DNA of 64,000 nucleotides from Prolixibacteraceae bacterium (GCA_019459485.1 JAIBEZ010000051.1:1-64000), one strand, 5' to 3'. Counted from the stretch's first letter, positions 9,411 to 18,861 are shown. Numbers and translations: made by a program. The notes: generated by a model not told the origin, from the sequence alone.

Positions 9411-10883
9411 GTGGGCGCATTAAAAAAACTCGCCGGCGAAACAGCCATTTATGGAATGAGCAGTATTGTCGGCCGATTCCTTAACTGGTGGTTGGTTCCA
9501 TATTATTCCAGAATTTTTCTTCCCGAGGAATATGGAATTGTGACTAATTTATATTCATACATCGCCTTTTTACTGGTGATGCTCACTTTTGGGATGGAAA
9601 CCGGATTTTTCAGGTTTGCCAACAAAAGCGAACAAAAAGAAAAAATTTATTCTACCAGCGCATTTTCCCTGTTCGGAAGTTCGTTGCTTTTTGTGGCCAT
9701 CGCATTTATTTTCTCCGGAAGTTTTGCCGGTTTTCTCGACTATCCCAACAGTCAGGAATACATAAAATTACTGGCAGTAATTGTTGCGCTCGATGCAGCA
9801 ACAGCCATTCCGTTTGCCAATTTACGGCTCGAAGGAAAACCTGTCAGGTTTGCCACATTGAAAATGGTCAATATTTTCTTCAATATTTTCTTCAATTTGT
9901 TTTTTCTTTCGGTTTGTCCCTCTATTCTGAAATCAAATCCCGACAGTTTTATCCAATACATTTACAATCCGCAATTTGGTGTGGGTTACGTGTTTGTGTC
10001 CAATTTGCTGGCATCTGTCATTACGCTTTTTATGCTCATTCCTGAGATAAGGAAAATAAAACCGATTTTCGATTGGGGTCTTTTCAGGGAAATGTTTTGG
10101 TACTCCTTCCCTATCCTGCTTGTTGGAATTGCCGGAATGATCAACCAGAACATCGATAAAATTTTAATTCCGGAGTTGATACCTGCCAGCCAAAAACCGA
10201 TGGAACAACTTGGAATTTACGGCGCAAACTACAAATTGGCTGTGCTGATGAACATGTTTATCCAGGCTTTCAGGTATTCGTTCGAACCATTCTTTTTCAG
10301 CCATCAGAAAAACAGCGATTCGCGCCTGATTTATGCCCAGGTGATGAAGTATTTCATCATTTTCGGATTACTCATCTTTTTGGGAATAATGTTATTTATT
10401 GATGTTTTTAAAATTGTAATCGGTTCCGAATACCATTCCGGATTACAAGTGGTTCCGTATGTTTTAATGGCAAACCTTTTCCTCGGAATTTATTTTAACC
10501 TTTCGCTTTGGTACAAACTGTCGGATAAAACCTGGATGGGAGCTGTAATTGGCGGAATTGGCGCAGTTTTAACCATCGGTTTTAACATTTGGCTTATCCC
10601 GATTATGGGTTACATGGGTTCGGCTTATGCAGTGCTCATTTGCTTTGTGCTGATGACGGTAATTTCATACATTGTCGGGCAAAAGTACTATCGCGTTGAT
10701 TACGATCTGAAACGAATATTGATGTATTTTGCTGCCGCTGTCGGTTTATATTATATTTCATCAACTATAAATGTATCGTCAGAAATATTGAAGTATGGAC
10801 TTAATATCAGCCTGTTTGCTGCATTTTTACTGATTGTATTTTTTGCTGAAAAAAATGAGATACAAAGTTTTATTAAACGATAG
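9411..10883 (+). CDS. polysaccharide flippase, Wzx/MATE-like (MVF superfamily)
   Basis: About 490 residues with some 12-14 hydrophobic segments and the oligosaccharide-flippase N-terminus ALKKLAGETAIYGMSSIVGR followed by YYSRIFLPEEYGIV, typical of RfbX/Wzx-type exporters that flip lipid-linked glycans across the inner membrane. The GTG start is preferred because the upstream TTG lies in a predicted promoter box. There are no glycosyltransferase or polymerase genes nearby, so it is not part of a visible polysaccharide locus; the substrate is unknown. rpiB follows 49 bp downstream in the same direction. Confidence 0.85.
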   Translation: MGALKKLAGETAIYGMSSIVGRFLNWWLVPYYSRIFLPEEYGIVTNLYSYIAFLLVMLTFGMETGFFRFANKSEQKEKIYSTSAFSLFGSSLLFVAIAFIFSGSFAGFLDYPNSQEYIKLLAVIVALDAATAIPFANLRLEGKPVRFATLKMVNIFFNIFFNLFFLSVCPSILKSNPDSFIQYIYNPQFGVGYVFVSNLLASVITLFMLIPEIRKIKPIFDWGLFREMFWYSFPILLVGIAGMINQNIDKILIPELIPASQKPMEQLGIYGANYKLAVLMNMFIQAFRYSFEPFFFSHQKNSDSRLIYAQVMKYFIIFGLLIFLGIMLFIDVFKIVIGSEYHSGLQVVPYVLMANLFLGIYFNLSLWYKLSDKTWMGAVIGGIGAVLTIGFNIWLIPIMGYMGSAYAVLICFVLMTVISYIVGQKYYRVDYDLKRILMYFAAAVGLYYISSTINVSSEILKYGLNISLFAAFLLIVFFAEKNEIQSFIKR

Positions 10884-10932
10884 CGTAGAAAAATACTTTT
10901 TAGTATTATTTTTGAAAATTATTCAATAAAAA

Positions 10933-11370
10933 ATGGAAAAAATTAAAATTGGTGTTGCAAGCGATCATGCTGGTTTTGAACGAAAACAAACCGTTCTGAA
11001 ATACCTTCAGGAACAAGGAATTGAATACAAAGATTTTGGTGCATTTTCTGCAGAAAGCAGCGATTATCCTGATTATGCCCATCCTTTGGCCGATGCGGTG
11101 AGCCACGGAGAATTTAATCTTGGAATTACGCTTTGTGGCAGCGGAAACGGAATAAACATGACAGCCAACAAGCACCAGGGAATACGTTCGGCAATTTGCT
11201 GGATGCCCGAAATTGCCATGTTGGCCCGATTACACAACGATGCCAATATTTGTGCGCTTCCGGCAAGGTATATCACTGACGAACAGGCCATAGAAATTGT
11301 GAAAATATTTTTAGCTACTGAATTTGAAGGTGGCCGCCATCAAAATAGAATCAATAAGATACCCTGTTAG
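10933..11370 (+). CDS. rpiB: ribose-5-phosphate isomerase B
   Basis: Interconverts ribose 5-phosphate and ribulose 5-phosphate in the pentose phosphate pathway. Residues KIGVASDHAGFE at the N-terminus, the active-site loop TLCGSGNGINMTANK with the catalytic cysteine (about residue 68), GIRSAICW and LHNDANICALPAR are RpiB/LacAB hallmarks. The 145-residue length is standard. A -7-like element TATTTTTG lies at 10907-10914, 19 bp before the ATG. lutB starts directly after the stop codon, so the two are probably co-transcribed. Confidence 0.95.
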   Translation: MEKIKIGVASDHAGFERKQTVLKYLQEQGIEYKDFGAFSAESSDYPDYAHPLADAVSHGEFNLGITLCGSGNGINMTANKHQGIRSAICWMPEIAMLARLHNDANICALPARYITDEQAIEIVKIFLATEFEGGRHQNRINKIPC

Positions 11371-11371
11371 A

Positions 11372-12742
11372 ATGTCAAAACAGAAGGAAATATTCCTGCA
11401 AAAGTCTGAAGAGATTGCTTTCGATCTGAAACATCGGAAAACAATAAAGTTTAACATTTCAAAGTACGATGCGGCGGTTGACCGGGGTATGAAACGCTAT
11501 TCTAATCTTGATCTGGCAAAAACACGCGCTTCGTATATTAAATCTCAGGCCATTAATAATTTGCATGACTATTTGCTTGAGTTTGAAAAGAATATTACGG
11601 CCAATGGCGCTTCGGTAATTTGGGCTGAAGATGAGGGTGAAGCCATTGATGCGATTAAGAAAATACTGATTGAAAACAATTCAAAAACGGTTGTCAAAAG
11701 CAAGTCGATGACCACCGAGGAAATTGAATTGAACGGACATCTGGAAGAAATTGGGGTTGAGTCGCTTGAAACCGATTTGGGCGAATACATTGTGCAGCTT
11801 GCCGGCGAAAAACCATACCATATTGTGACTCCCTGCATGCACAAATCGCGTCAGGACATTGCCGAGCTTTTTACTGAAAAATTTAATACTCCCGAAGGAA
11901 GTACCCCCGAATACCTGACTGATTTTGTCAGGAAAAAACTGCGCGAAAAGTTTACTTTAGCTGATGTGGGAATTACCGGCGCCAACTTTCTGGTAGCCGA
12001 CGTTGGCGGAATTTGCCTGACAGAAAATGAGGGAAATGCGATGATGACTGTATCGTTTCCTAAAATCCACATTGTGATAGCCGGAATTGAAAAGGTAATT
12101 CCACGTATGAAAGACCTGGGTTTGATGTGGCCGATCCTTGCAGCTCACGGAACCGGGCAGCAAATTTCGGTATATAATTCACTGATTACCGGCCCGAAAA
12201 AGGAGGGTGAAACCGATGGTCCGGAAAAAATGATTGTGATACTTTTGGACAACAAGCGCACTGCGTTGTTTGAAAATGATGATCAGTACGAAGCCTTGAA
12301 ATGCATCCGTTGCGGCGCCTGCCTGAACGCCTGCCCGATTTATAAAAATGTTGGCGGATACACCTACGATGCCACTTACAGCGGGCCAATAGGTTCGGTA
12401 ATTACGCCTTTTTTCAAAGGATTGAAAGAATACAATCACCTGAGTTCGGCCTGTTCGGTGTGCGGAAAATGCACCGAGGTTTGTCCGGTAAAAATTCCGC
12501 TTCACCACATGTTGCTCATCAACCGGCGCGATGCAGTGAGGGCAGGAGCAGGCGGTTTTATATGGAACCAGGGAATGAAAGCCTATGAATATGCTTTTTC
12601 AAAACGAAACAGGTTGGATTTCATGGGCGGAAAAACAAAAAATACATTTGCTTTGTTTGGAGCTAATACTCTGGGGGATCATAAACAACTTCCGAAATTG
12701 GCTGATCAGTCGTTTAGTAAACAATGGACCAATAAAAAATAA
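11372..12742 (+). CDS. lutB: LutB-type lactate utilisation iron-sulfur protein
   Basis: Subunit of the LutABC L-lactate oxidation complex. Two ferredoxin-like 4Fe-4S motifs are present in the last third, CIRCGACLNACPIY and CSVCGKCTEVCPV; the preceding region contains the LUD domain (GITGANFLVADVGGICLTENEG, IVIAGIEKVIPRM, HGTGQQ). The ATG at 11372, one base after the rpiB stop, gives 456 residues, the usual size; a longer in-frame start at 11324 would overlap rpiB and is not favoured. lutA and lutC, normally adjacent, are absent: rpiB is upstream and an Rrf2 regulator follows 4 bp downstream. The partners may lie elsewhere, or the protein may have another redox partner. Confidence 0.9.
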   Translation: MSKQKEIFLQKSEEIAFDLKHRKTIKFNISKYDAAVDRGMKRYSNLDLAKTRASYIKSQAINNLHDYLLEFEKNITANGASVIWAEDEGEAIDAIKKILIENNSKTVVKSKSMTTEEIELNGHLEEIGVESLETDLGEYIVQLAGEKPYHIVTPCMHKSRQDIAELFTEKFNTPEGSTPEYLTDFVRKKLREKFTLADVGITGANFLVADVGGICLTENEGNAMMTVSFPKIHIVIAGIEKVIPRMKDLGLMWPILAAHGTGQQISVYNSLITGPKKEGETDGPEKMIVILLDNKRTALFENDDQYEALKCIRCGACLNACPIYKNVGGYTYDATYSGPIGSVITPFFKGLKEYNHLSSACSVCGKCTEVCPVKIPLHHMLLINRRDAVRAGAGGFIWNQGMKAYEYAFSKRNRLDFMGGKTKNTFALFGANTLGDHKQLPKLADQSFSKQWTNKK

Positions 12743-12746
12743 AAAT

Positions 12747-13190
12747 ATGCTGTCAAATACTTGTAAATATGCTGTAAGAGCGCTCATTTATCTGGGGAAA
12801 TATTCTGAAGACGGAGCTAAAATAGGTATTAAGAAGATTTCCGCAGATTTGTTAATTCCAACACCATTTCTGGGGAAAATATTACAGAATATGGTCAAGC
12901 AGAAGATTTTAGTTTCAACAAAGGGGCCTAACGGTGGCTTTGGGCTGGCAAGAAAAACAAGTGAAATTTCGCTTTACGACATCGTTAAAGTTGTTGACGG
13001 AGAAGATTTTTTTAAAAATTGCCTGATTGGTATGCAGTCTTGTTCAACTCATGCCGACAATGAAAAACCATGCCCTGTTCATGGCCGTTTTGGTCCGATC
13101 CGTGCTCAATTATTTGAGTTTTATAAAGAAACTTCCATAGAACATATTGTGAACGACATGGACGGATTGGAAGACCTTATCAGGCTTTAG
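12747..13190 (+). CDS. Rrf2-family transcriptional regulator (cysteine-containing)
   Basis: A 147-residue winged-helix repressor-type protein. The start MLSNTCKYAVRALIYLGKY is typical of the family; the recognition helix region reads PTPFLGKILQNMVKQKILVSTKGPNGGFGLAR. Three cysteines, C92, C99 and C109, have the spacing expected for an iron-sulfur or redox ligand set as in NsrR/IscR-type members. The in-frame codons upstream overlap lutB, so the ATG at 12747 is chosen. Placed 4 bp after lutB it may control that operon in response to redox state; this is inference from position. An 18-bp inverted repeat follows its stop codon. Confidence 0.88.
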   Translation: MLSNTCKYAVRALIYLGKYSEDGAKIGIKKISADLLIPTPFLGKILQNMVKQKILVSTKGPNGGFGLARKTSEISLYDIVKVVDGEDFFKNCLIGMQSCSTHADNEKPCPVHGRFGPIRAQLFEFYKETSIEHIVNDMDGLEDLIRL

Positions 13191-13264
13191 ATTAACGATT
13201 AACGATTTCAGATTTGTTTTTTACATCGTTAATCGTTAATCTAAAAATTGTTAATCGTTAATCA
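13189..13264. repeat. inverted repeat with TTAACGAT units
   Basis: Perfect 18-bp arms (13189-13206 and 13225-13242, unit ATTAACGATTAACGAT) enclose an 18-nt loop; a third near-identical copy of the right arm (13247-13264, two mismatches) follows. The left arm includes the rrf2 stop codon. The hairpin could end transcription, though it lacks a proper U tract. Tandem TTAACGAT is a kind of simple intergenic repeat often met in Bacteroidota genomes. Confidence 0.75.
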
Positions 13265-13273
13265 TCTTTCCAC

Positions 13274-14410
13274 ATGGCCGGAATCTATATTCATATCCCT
13301 TTTTGCAGAAAGCGTTGTCATTATTGTGATTTCTTTAAATCCACCGATTTAAGCCAGAAAGCCAGGTTGCTGGAAGGTTTAAAAAAAGAGCTGCAAAGCA
13401 GGGCGCCTGAGTTGGTTTCCGAAGAAATAAATACCATTTATTTTGGGGGAGGAACCCCTTCTGTTTTGCTGATTGATGAGTTGAAGGACCTTTTAAACAT
13501 CATTTACCAAAATTATCAGGTAGCTGAAAATACCGAAATTACACTCGAAGCAAATCCGGATGATCTGAGCCAGGCCATTCTTTCGGCATTGAAACAAACC
13601 GGTTTCAACCGGCTTAGCATGGGAGTACAGTCTTTTTCCGAAGCAGATTTAAAACTGATGAACCGGCGACATGGAGTTATGCAGGCAGTTCAATCGGTAA
13701 AATGGGCAAAAAAGGCGGGCTTTTCTAATATCAGCATCGATTTGATTTATGGTTTGCCCAACCAAACGATTGAAGAATGGGAACGCAACGTGCGAATTGC
13801 AGTTGAACTGGATGTGCAGCACGTTTCGGCCTACAATCTCACCTACCACGAAGGAACTGTTTTTTACGACCAGCTCAAAAAAGGAGTACTGAAAGAATTA
13901 CCCGATGAACTTAGCCTTCAGCAATTTGAAATGCTTGTTAAAATACTGAAAGAAGCCGGATTCGAGCATTACGAAATTTCCAATTTCTGCAAGCCCGGAC
14001 TTTATTCGCAGCACAACTCGTCGTATTGGAAAAGCCGGAAATACCTCGGAATTGGCCCGTCGGCTCATTCGTACGACCTTGCAAGCCGTCGCTGGAATGT
14101 GTCTTCCATTTCCAAATATCTGGAAGGACTGGAGAACGATCAGCCCTATTTCGAAACCGAAATTCTGACAGAACAGGACCGTTACAACGATTTTATCATT
14201 ACCGGTTTACGCACCGTTTGGGGCATTTCTGAAGAATACATTCAGGCCACATTTTCTTCGGAATATTTTAACCATTTCCTGAAAATGAAGGCTAAATATT
14301 TGCAGTCGGGACATCTGTTATGCAATTCAGGAACAGTTTCTATAAGTCCTGAAGGATTGTTTATTTCAGATAAAATCATGGCTGATTTCATGGTAGTTGA
14401 ATCCTGCTAA
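13274..14410 (+). CDS. hemW: radical SAM heme chaperone HemW
   Basis: Member of the coproporphyrinogen III oxidase-like radical SAM family; HemW binds heme and delivers it to respiratory enzymes rather than oxidising coproporphyrinogen. The cluster motif is C11-x3-C15-x2-C18 (PFCRKRCHYCDF), then GGGTPSVL, LEANPDDL, RLSMGVQSF, IDLIYGLPNQT and the C-terminal ISNFCKPG / YLGIGPSAHSYD. The 378-residue length is that of HemW, shorter than the true HemN oxidase. The ATG follows the third TTAACGAT repeat by only 9 bp. It fits with the qNOR in this window needing heme, but nothing links the two directly. Confidence 0.93.
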   Translation: MAGIYIHIPFCRKRCHYCDFFKSTDLSQKARLLEGLKKELQSRAPELVSEEINTIYFGGGTPSVLLIDELKDLLNIIYQNYQVAENTEITLEANPDDLSQAILSALKQTGFNRLSMGVQSFSEADLKLMNRRHGVMQAVQSVKWAKKAGFSNISIDLIYGLPNQTIEEWERNVRIAVELDVQHVSAYNLTYHEGTVFYDQLKKGVLKELPDELSLQQFEMLVKILKEAGFEHYEISNFCKPGLYSQHNSSYWKSRKYLGIGPSAHSYDLASRRWNVSSISKYLEGLENDQPYFETEILTEQDRYNDFIITGLRTVWGISEEYIQATFSSEYFNHFLKMKAKYLQSGHLLCNSGTVSISPEGLFISDKIMADFMVVESC

Positions 14411-14491
14411 ATATTGTTAATTGCCTGTTTGGGTGTTTCAGTCAAGTTATAAATCCATATCTTAGCGCCTTCAAAAAAAATAATTGATTGA

Positions 14492-14947
14492 ATGAACCGG
14501 AATCCAAATAAAATGATCGTTAAAATTGTAAACCAATCCAATAATCCGCTGCCTGAATACAGTACAATTCATTCAGCAGGTATGGATCTTCGCGCCAATC
14601 TGGCTGAACCGGTTGTGCTCAAACCACTCGAAAGAGTGCTTGTTCCAACAGGTCTGTTCATCGAATTGCCTGTTTCATACGAAGCGCAGATTCGCCCAAG
14701 AAGCGGATTGGCATTGAAAAAAGGAATTACAGTGCTGAATTCACCCGGAACAATCGACGCTGATTACCGTGGCGAAGTGGGAATTATCCTGATTAATTTA
14801 TCGAATGAAGAATTTGTAATTCAGCATGGCGAGCGCATTTGCCAGATGGTAATTGCCAAACAAGAACACATCGGCTGGGAATCGGTTGAAATATTGGAAG
14901 AAACAGTAAGGGGAGCCGGTGGGTTTGGTCATACCGGAAAAAAATAG
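14492..14947 (+). CDS. dut: dUTP diphosphatase
   Basis: Trimeric dUTPase that hydrolyses dUTP to dUMP and PPi, keeping uracil out of DNA. All five family motifs are visible: [24 protein letters not shown], the motif 4 region GERICQMVI and the C-terminal arm [10 protein letters not shown]. The last motif carries H where S is usual (GFGSTG). The first ATG is at 14492; the Met at 14513 (MIVKIVNQ) gives a more usual N-terminus and could be the real start. It is the first gene of a tight cluster with the TPR protein (5-bp gap), DUF4292 and EnvC. Confidence 0.95.
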   Translation: MNRNPNKMIVKIVNQSNNPLPEYSTIHSAGMDLRANLAEPVVLKPLERVLVPTGLFIELPVSYEAQIRPRSGLALKKGITVLNSPGTIDADYRGEVGIILINLSNEEFVIQHGERICQMVIAKQEHIGWESVEILEETVRGAGGFGHTGKK

Positions 14948-14952
14948 AACGA

Positions 14953-16707
14953 ATGAAGAACAGGTTTATAGCATATATTGCAGTTGTTTCGATGCTGGTT
15001 TCCGCTTGCGGAACAGCAAAAAAAGAGGTTAAATCGCCCGTTCAGGATAAAACTGAAGCACAGGAACCTGCAATTTCGGACGAAAATAAGAACGAATTTG
15101 AATATACTTTTATCGAAGGATTGAAGCAAAAAATGATTGGTAACCAGCAGGCTGCCGTTACACTGTTTTCGAAGTGCCTTCAAATCAATCCCAACTCATC
15201 TTCGGCCATGTTCGAACTGGCCAAAATTCACAGCGCCAGCGGAGATCAAACCAGTTCTTCTCTTTTACTTGAAAAAGCCATCGGTTTGAGTCCTGAAAAT
15301 AAGTGGTACAAAATATTGCTTGCCCAGATCTATCAACAGGGGAAACAGTATAAAAAAGCGGCTGATCTTTATCAGCAGCTTCACACGCTTGAGCCGGAAA
15401 ACCTGGAATATCTTTACATGAATGCCGCCCTGCTTTCATCAGCCGAAAAGTTTGGTGAAGCGATTGATGCATACAACAAACTGGAGGAAAAAGTTGGCAT
15501 AACAGATCAGGTTTCGGTTGAAAAGCATCAGATATATATGGCTGCCGGTAAGAAAAAAGAGGCTCAGGCAGAACTTCAGAAACTGATTGATTTTAATCCC
15601 ACAGAAACCCGTTACTACGGTTTGATGGCCGATTATTACCTTTCGGAAAAAGATGAAGCCAACGCGCTTAAAAACTACCTGAAAGTGTTGGAAATTGATC
15701 CTGATAACGGATTTGTGCTGTTTTCGCTGACCTCGTTTTACCAGCAAAAGGACGACAAGGAAAAAGCCTGGGAATATGCCCGCAAAGCTTTTATGCACAA
15801 ATCAATTGAAGTTGAAACCAAAATACAGTATTACCTGATGATGACCGCCGATCAGGAAGATCCATTCTTTACGGAAGCTCAGGTGAAAGAACTGGTTGAT
15901 ATTCTGGTGAAAACCAACGGCGATGATTACCGGGTTTATACGGTATATGCCGAATACCTGATCGGAAAAGGACAGCTTGCAGAAGCACGAGAACAACTTC
16001 GAAAAGTGCTTGAAACGCAAAAAGACAACTACCTGATTTGGGAACGAATGATCATGATCAGCAATGATTTGCTCGATTTCAAAAGCATTTATACCGATGC
16101 AGGAAACGCCATCGAATTGTTTCCCAGTCAGCCTGTTTTGTACGCTTTGAAAGCGGTGGCCTGTCTGCAACTCAATAAGTATGAAGAAGCAATTGATATT
16201 TTAAAAGAAGGCGAAACCTACCTTCTGGATAATAAACCGCTGAGAATTCAGTTTGATTTGTACAAGGCCGAAGCCAATTATAAACTGGACAGGGTAGAGG
16301 AGGCGTTCAAAGCGTTTGATGCCGTAATCAGCCTTGATCCGGAGAACTGGCTGGCAATGAACAACTATGCCTATTATCTTTCGCTGCGAAACGAAAACCT
16401 CGAGAAAGCGGAACAATTAAGCGGAAAAGCAGTCAAGGCCAATCCGGTAAACCCGACTTATCTCGACACCTATGCCTGGGTTTTGTTTATGCGCAAGGAA
16501 TATACGCTCGCTAAGTTTTACATGGAAACAGCGATGAAAAACGGAGGCGATAAAAACGGGGTGATTGTTGAACATTACGGCGATATTCTGTACATGCTGG
16601 GCGAAAAGGAAAAGGCCATTGAGCAATGGAAAAATGCCCTTGATAAAGGCGATGTTTCAGAATTTATAAATGAAAAGATCAAACAGGGACGCTACATTGA
16701 TAAATAA
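14953..16707 (+). CDS. TPR-repeat lipoprotein
   Basis: A 584-residue protein with a lipoprotein signal (MKNRFIAYIAVVSMLVSAC, Cys19) and then about a dozen tetratricopeptide repeats along its length, recognisable as units such as AAVTLFSKCLQINPNSSSAM, KKAADLYQQLHTLEPEN and NALKNYLKVLEIDPDN. It is likely attached to the outer membrane and acts as a scaffold. The operon context with DUF4292 and an EnvC-like murein hydrolase activator suggests a role in envelope assembly or division. Specific partners cannot be deduced. Confidence 0.88.
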   Translation: MKNRFIAYIAVVSMLVSACGTAKKEVKSPVQDKTEAQEPAISDENKNEFEYTFIEGLKQKMIGNQQAAVTLFSKCLQINPNSSSAMFELAKIHSASGDQTSSSLLLEKAIGLSPENKWYKILLAQIYQQGKQYKKAADLYQQLHTLEPENLEYLYMNAALLSSAEKFGEAIDAYNKLEEKVGITDQVSVEKHQIYMAAGKKKEAQAELQKLIDFNPTETRYYGLMADYYLSEKDEANALKNYLKVLEIDPDNGFVLFSLTSFYQQKDDKEKAWEYARKAFMHKSIEVETKIQYYLMMTADQEDPFFTEAQVKELVDILVKTNGDDYRVYTVYAEYLIGKGQLAEAREQLRKVLETQKDNYLIWERMIMISNDLLDFKSIYTDAGNAIELFPSQPVLYALKAVACLQLNKYEEAIDILKEGETYLLDNKPLRIQFDLYKAEANYKLDRVEEAFKAFDAVISLDPENWLAMNNYAYYLSLRNENLEKAEQLSGKAVKANPVNPTYLDTYAWVLFMRKEYTLAKFYMETAMKNGGDKNGVIVEHYGDILYMLGEKEKAIEQWKNALDKGDVSEFINEKIKQGRYIDK

Positions 16708-16713
16708 ATTAAA

Positions 16714-17577
16714 GTGAGAAGTACAGTGCAGGGAAGATTATATTTATGGATTGTTTTTTTCGTTTTACTTGGTTTTTCATCATGTAAAACCGCTCGCGTT
16801 GCAACTACTTCAAGGCTAAATACAATCAGTGCCAATAAGCTGATAAAGAATGTTGAAAACAATGCCTTCGATTACAAATATTTATCCGTTAAAAGAATCA
16901 ATTGCCTGTTCGACAATGGCAATACCCAGACTTCGTTCAGGGCAAGTATTCAGGCCGAAAAAGACAAACAGGTGACAGTGATGCTGACCAAAATGAACTT
17001 CCCGGTGGCAAGGGTCTGGCTTACACCCGACAGTGTTAAATTCATCAATTATCTTGAGAACAGTTATATGCTGGGCGATTACCGAAACCTGAGCAAAATG
17101 CTTGGCATGGAACTGGATTTCCAGACTGTGAATGCCATTATTTCCAACAATGTTTTTTCGTTGGACGACGACGATCGCGACTATGAAACCTCCATTGATT
17201 CGGGAATGTATGTGTTGCAATCGGTAAAAAGCATGGACGCAATTAAATCCGGTAAGCAAATGCGCGAACCGGCACGGCAGGCAAAAAAGCTGGCAGGCAA
17301 AACAACCGTCAACCAAAGTTTGTACATTGATCCGCTAACCTATAAACTTCGGAAAATCAGGTTGGATGATGCCGCAAACTCACGGTTTTTAAAAGTCGAA
17401 TTTTCTGATTTTGTAAATGTTGAAAAACAATTGTATCCCGGCGACATATTACTTCAGTTTCTTAGTCCTGAAAACAATATTCAAATGAGCCTTAAACTGA
17501 GCAATTTTTCGACGGAAAAAGAGAAAGAAATTCGTTTTAAAGTACCTGAAAAATTTACCCAAACCGGTCATGAATAA
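16714..17577 (+). CDS. DUF4292 lipoprotein
   Basis: A 287-residue lipoprotein beginning with GTG; signal MRSTVQGRLYLWIVFFVLLG then FSSC (Cys24). The family DUF4292 is confined to Bacteroidota and resembles outer-membrane lipoproteins of the LolB/LolA-like clamp fold; I recognise the core TSFRASIQAEKDKQVTVML, SPDSVKFIN-like stretch and GDILLQF. Function is not established. It follows the TPR gene by 6 bp and overlaps envC by 8 bp, so the three are surely co-translated. This order (TPR, DUF4292, M23 peptidase) is a recurring Bacteroidota arrangement as far as I know. Confidence 0.82.
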   Translation: MRSTVQGRLYLWIVFFVLLGFSSCKTARVATTSRLNTISANKLIKNVENNAFDYKYLSVKRINCLFDNGNTQTSFRASIQAEKDKQVTVMLTKMNFPVARVWLTPDSVKFINYLENSYMLGDYRNLSKMLGMELDFQTVNAIISNNVFSLDDDDRDYETSIDSGMYVLQSVKSMDAIKSGKQMREPARQAKKLAGKTTVNQSLYIDPLTYKLRKIRLDDAANSRFLKVEFSDFVNVEKQLYPGDILLQFLSPENNIQMSLKLSNFSTEKEKEIRFKVPEKFTQTGHE

Positions 17578-18787
17578 ACTTGGCAAATTCTTCCTGTTAA
17601 TCTTGATGGTTGTTCTGTCTGTTGCTTCATACGGGCAGTCGCTCGACGAATTGCGCAAAAAAAAGGAGAAAACAAACGAGGAAATCAAATATACCAACCG
17701 CTTGCTGGAAGAGGCTAAAAAGAATGAAAAGCAAACGCTGAACAAGTATAAAATCCTGAACAAGCAGATAGAACTGCGTACCAGCCTTATCACCGGAATT
17801 AATTCGGAAGTGGGAGTTTTGGCCGATTTTATTGACCAGAATGCTTGGCTGGTAAGTTCACTGAATGCCGATTTGGAAGACCTTAAAAAGGAATATGCCG
17901 GCATGATTCAATTCGCCCAAAGAAATCAGACCAATTACAGCAAAGTACTTTTTTTACTTTCTGCAGAAAGCTTTAACCAGGCCTACAAACGGCTGATGTA
18001 TTTGCGTCAATACGCCGATTACCGTAAAAAACAAGCCGAATTGATTCAATGGATACGGGATCTTGTTCAGGTAAAAGTTAAAAACCTGGAACGTCAGCGT
18101 TCCGAGAAGGAAACGCTCCTGCAAAGTAAAAAAAGGGAAGCCGACCAGTTGAACAAAGAGAAAAAACAACAGGGACAAAACCTTACTAAACTTCAGCAGC
18201 AACAAAAGGGGTTTCAAAAGAAACTGCGCGAACAACAACGGATTGATGCCCAGTTGAGCCGTGAAATTCAGAAGATAATTGAAGAAGAAATTAGAAAGGC
18301 GCAGAAAAAAGCCAAAGACGACGGGAAAACCGGTACAGCCTATGAAATGACACCGGAACAGAAACTGGTTTCAGGACAGTTTGAACAGAACAAAAGGCGA
18401 ATTCCGTGGCCGGTTGAAAGGGGAGTGATTACCGACCGATTTGGAGTTCATGAACATCCGGTGCTGAAAAATATTCAGGTTCGAAACAATGGAATTGATA
18501 TTTCAACCGCTCAGGGTTCCAAAGCGCGATCTGTATTTGCCGGTGAGGTAAGCCGCGTATTCATGGTTTCCGGCGGAAATACGGCTGTAATTATCCGCCA
18601 CGGTATTTACCTCACGGTGTATTCCAATCTGGTGAACGTACAGGTCAGTTCGGGCGATAAGGTGAGCGTTAAGCAAACCATTGGCACAATTGCTACCGAT
18701 AACGAAGACGGTGATAAAACAGTGCTTAAATTCCAAATCTGGAAGGAAAACGTAAAGCTTAATCCTGAAGACTGGATTGCGAGGTAG
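17570..18787 (+). CDS. EnvC-like murein hydrolase activator (degenerate LytM/M23 domain)
   Basis: A 405-residue periplasmic protein with signal peptide (to about residue 23, ending VASYGQS), a long coiled coil (about 25-255) and a C-terminal M23/LytM domain (about 280-405). The zinc ligands of active M23 peptidases are lost: the HxxxD site reads NNGIDIS (H to N) and the usual HLS-type end GxxYAHL reads LTVYSNL (H to N). This is the pattern of EnvC, which activates amidases instead of cutting peptidoglycan itself. Overlaps DUF4292 by 8 bp. The likely role is regulating daughter-cell separation through an AmiA/B-type amidase encoded elsewhere. Confidence 0.88.
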   Translation: MNKLGKFFLLILMVVLSVASYGQSLDELRKKKEKTNEEIKYTNRLLEEAKKNEKQTLNKYKILNKQIELRTSLITGINSEVGVLADFIDQNAWLVSSLNADLEDLKKEYAGMIQFAQRNQTNYSKVLFLLSAESFNQAYKRLMYLRQYADYRKKQAELIQWIRDLVQVKVKNLERQRSEKETLLQSKKREADQLNKEKKQQGQNLTKLQQQQKGFQKKLREQQRIDAQLSREIQKIIEEEIRKAQKKAKDDGKTGTAYEMTPEQKLVSGQFEQNKRRIPWPVERGVITDRFGVHEHPVLKNIQVRNNGIDISTAQGSKARSVFAGEVSRVFMVSGGNTAVIIRHGIYLTVYSNLVNVQVSSGDKVSVKQTIGTIATDNEDGDKTVLKFQIWKENVKLNPEDWIAR

Positions 18788-18861
18788 GGCGAAGGGTAAA
18801 ATGTTGATGAAGCTTCTAAAACTTTTTGTTTAAGACCGGTAAGGTGAATTGATTTTAATCT

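Noticed and set aside
15185-16626. Several minus-strand frames inside the TPR lipoprotein gene
   Set aside because: They are antisense shadows of a clear TPR protein and have unnatural Phe/His-rich composition.
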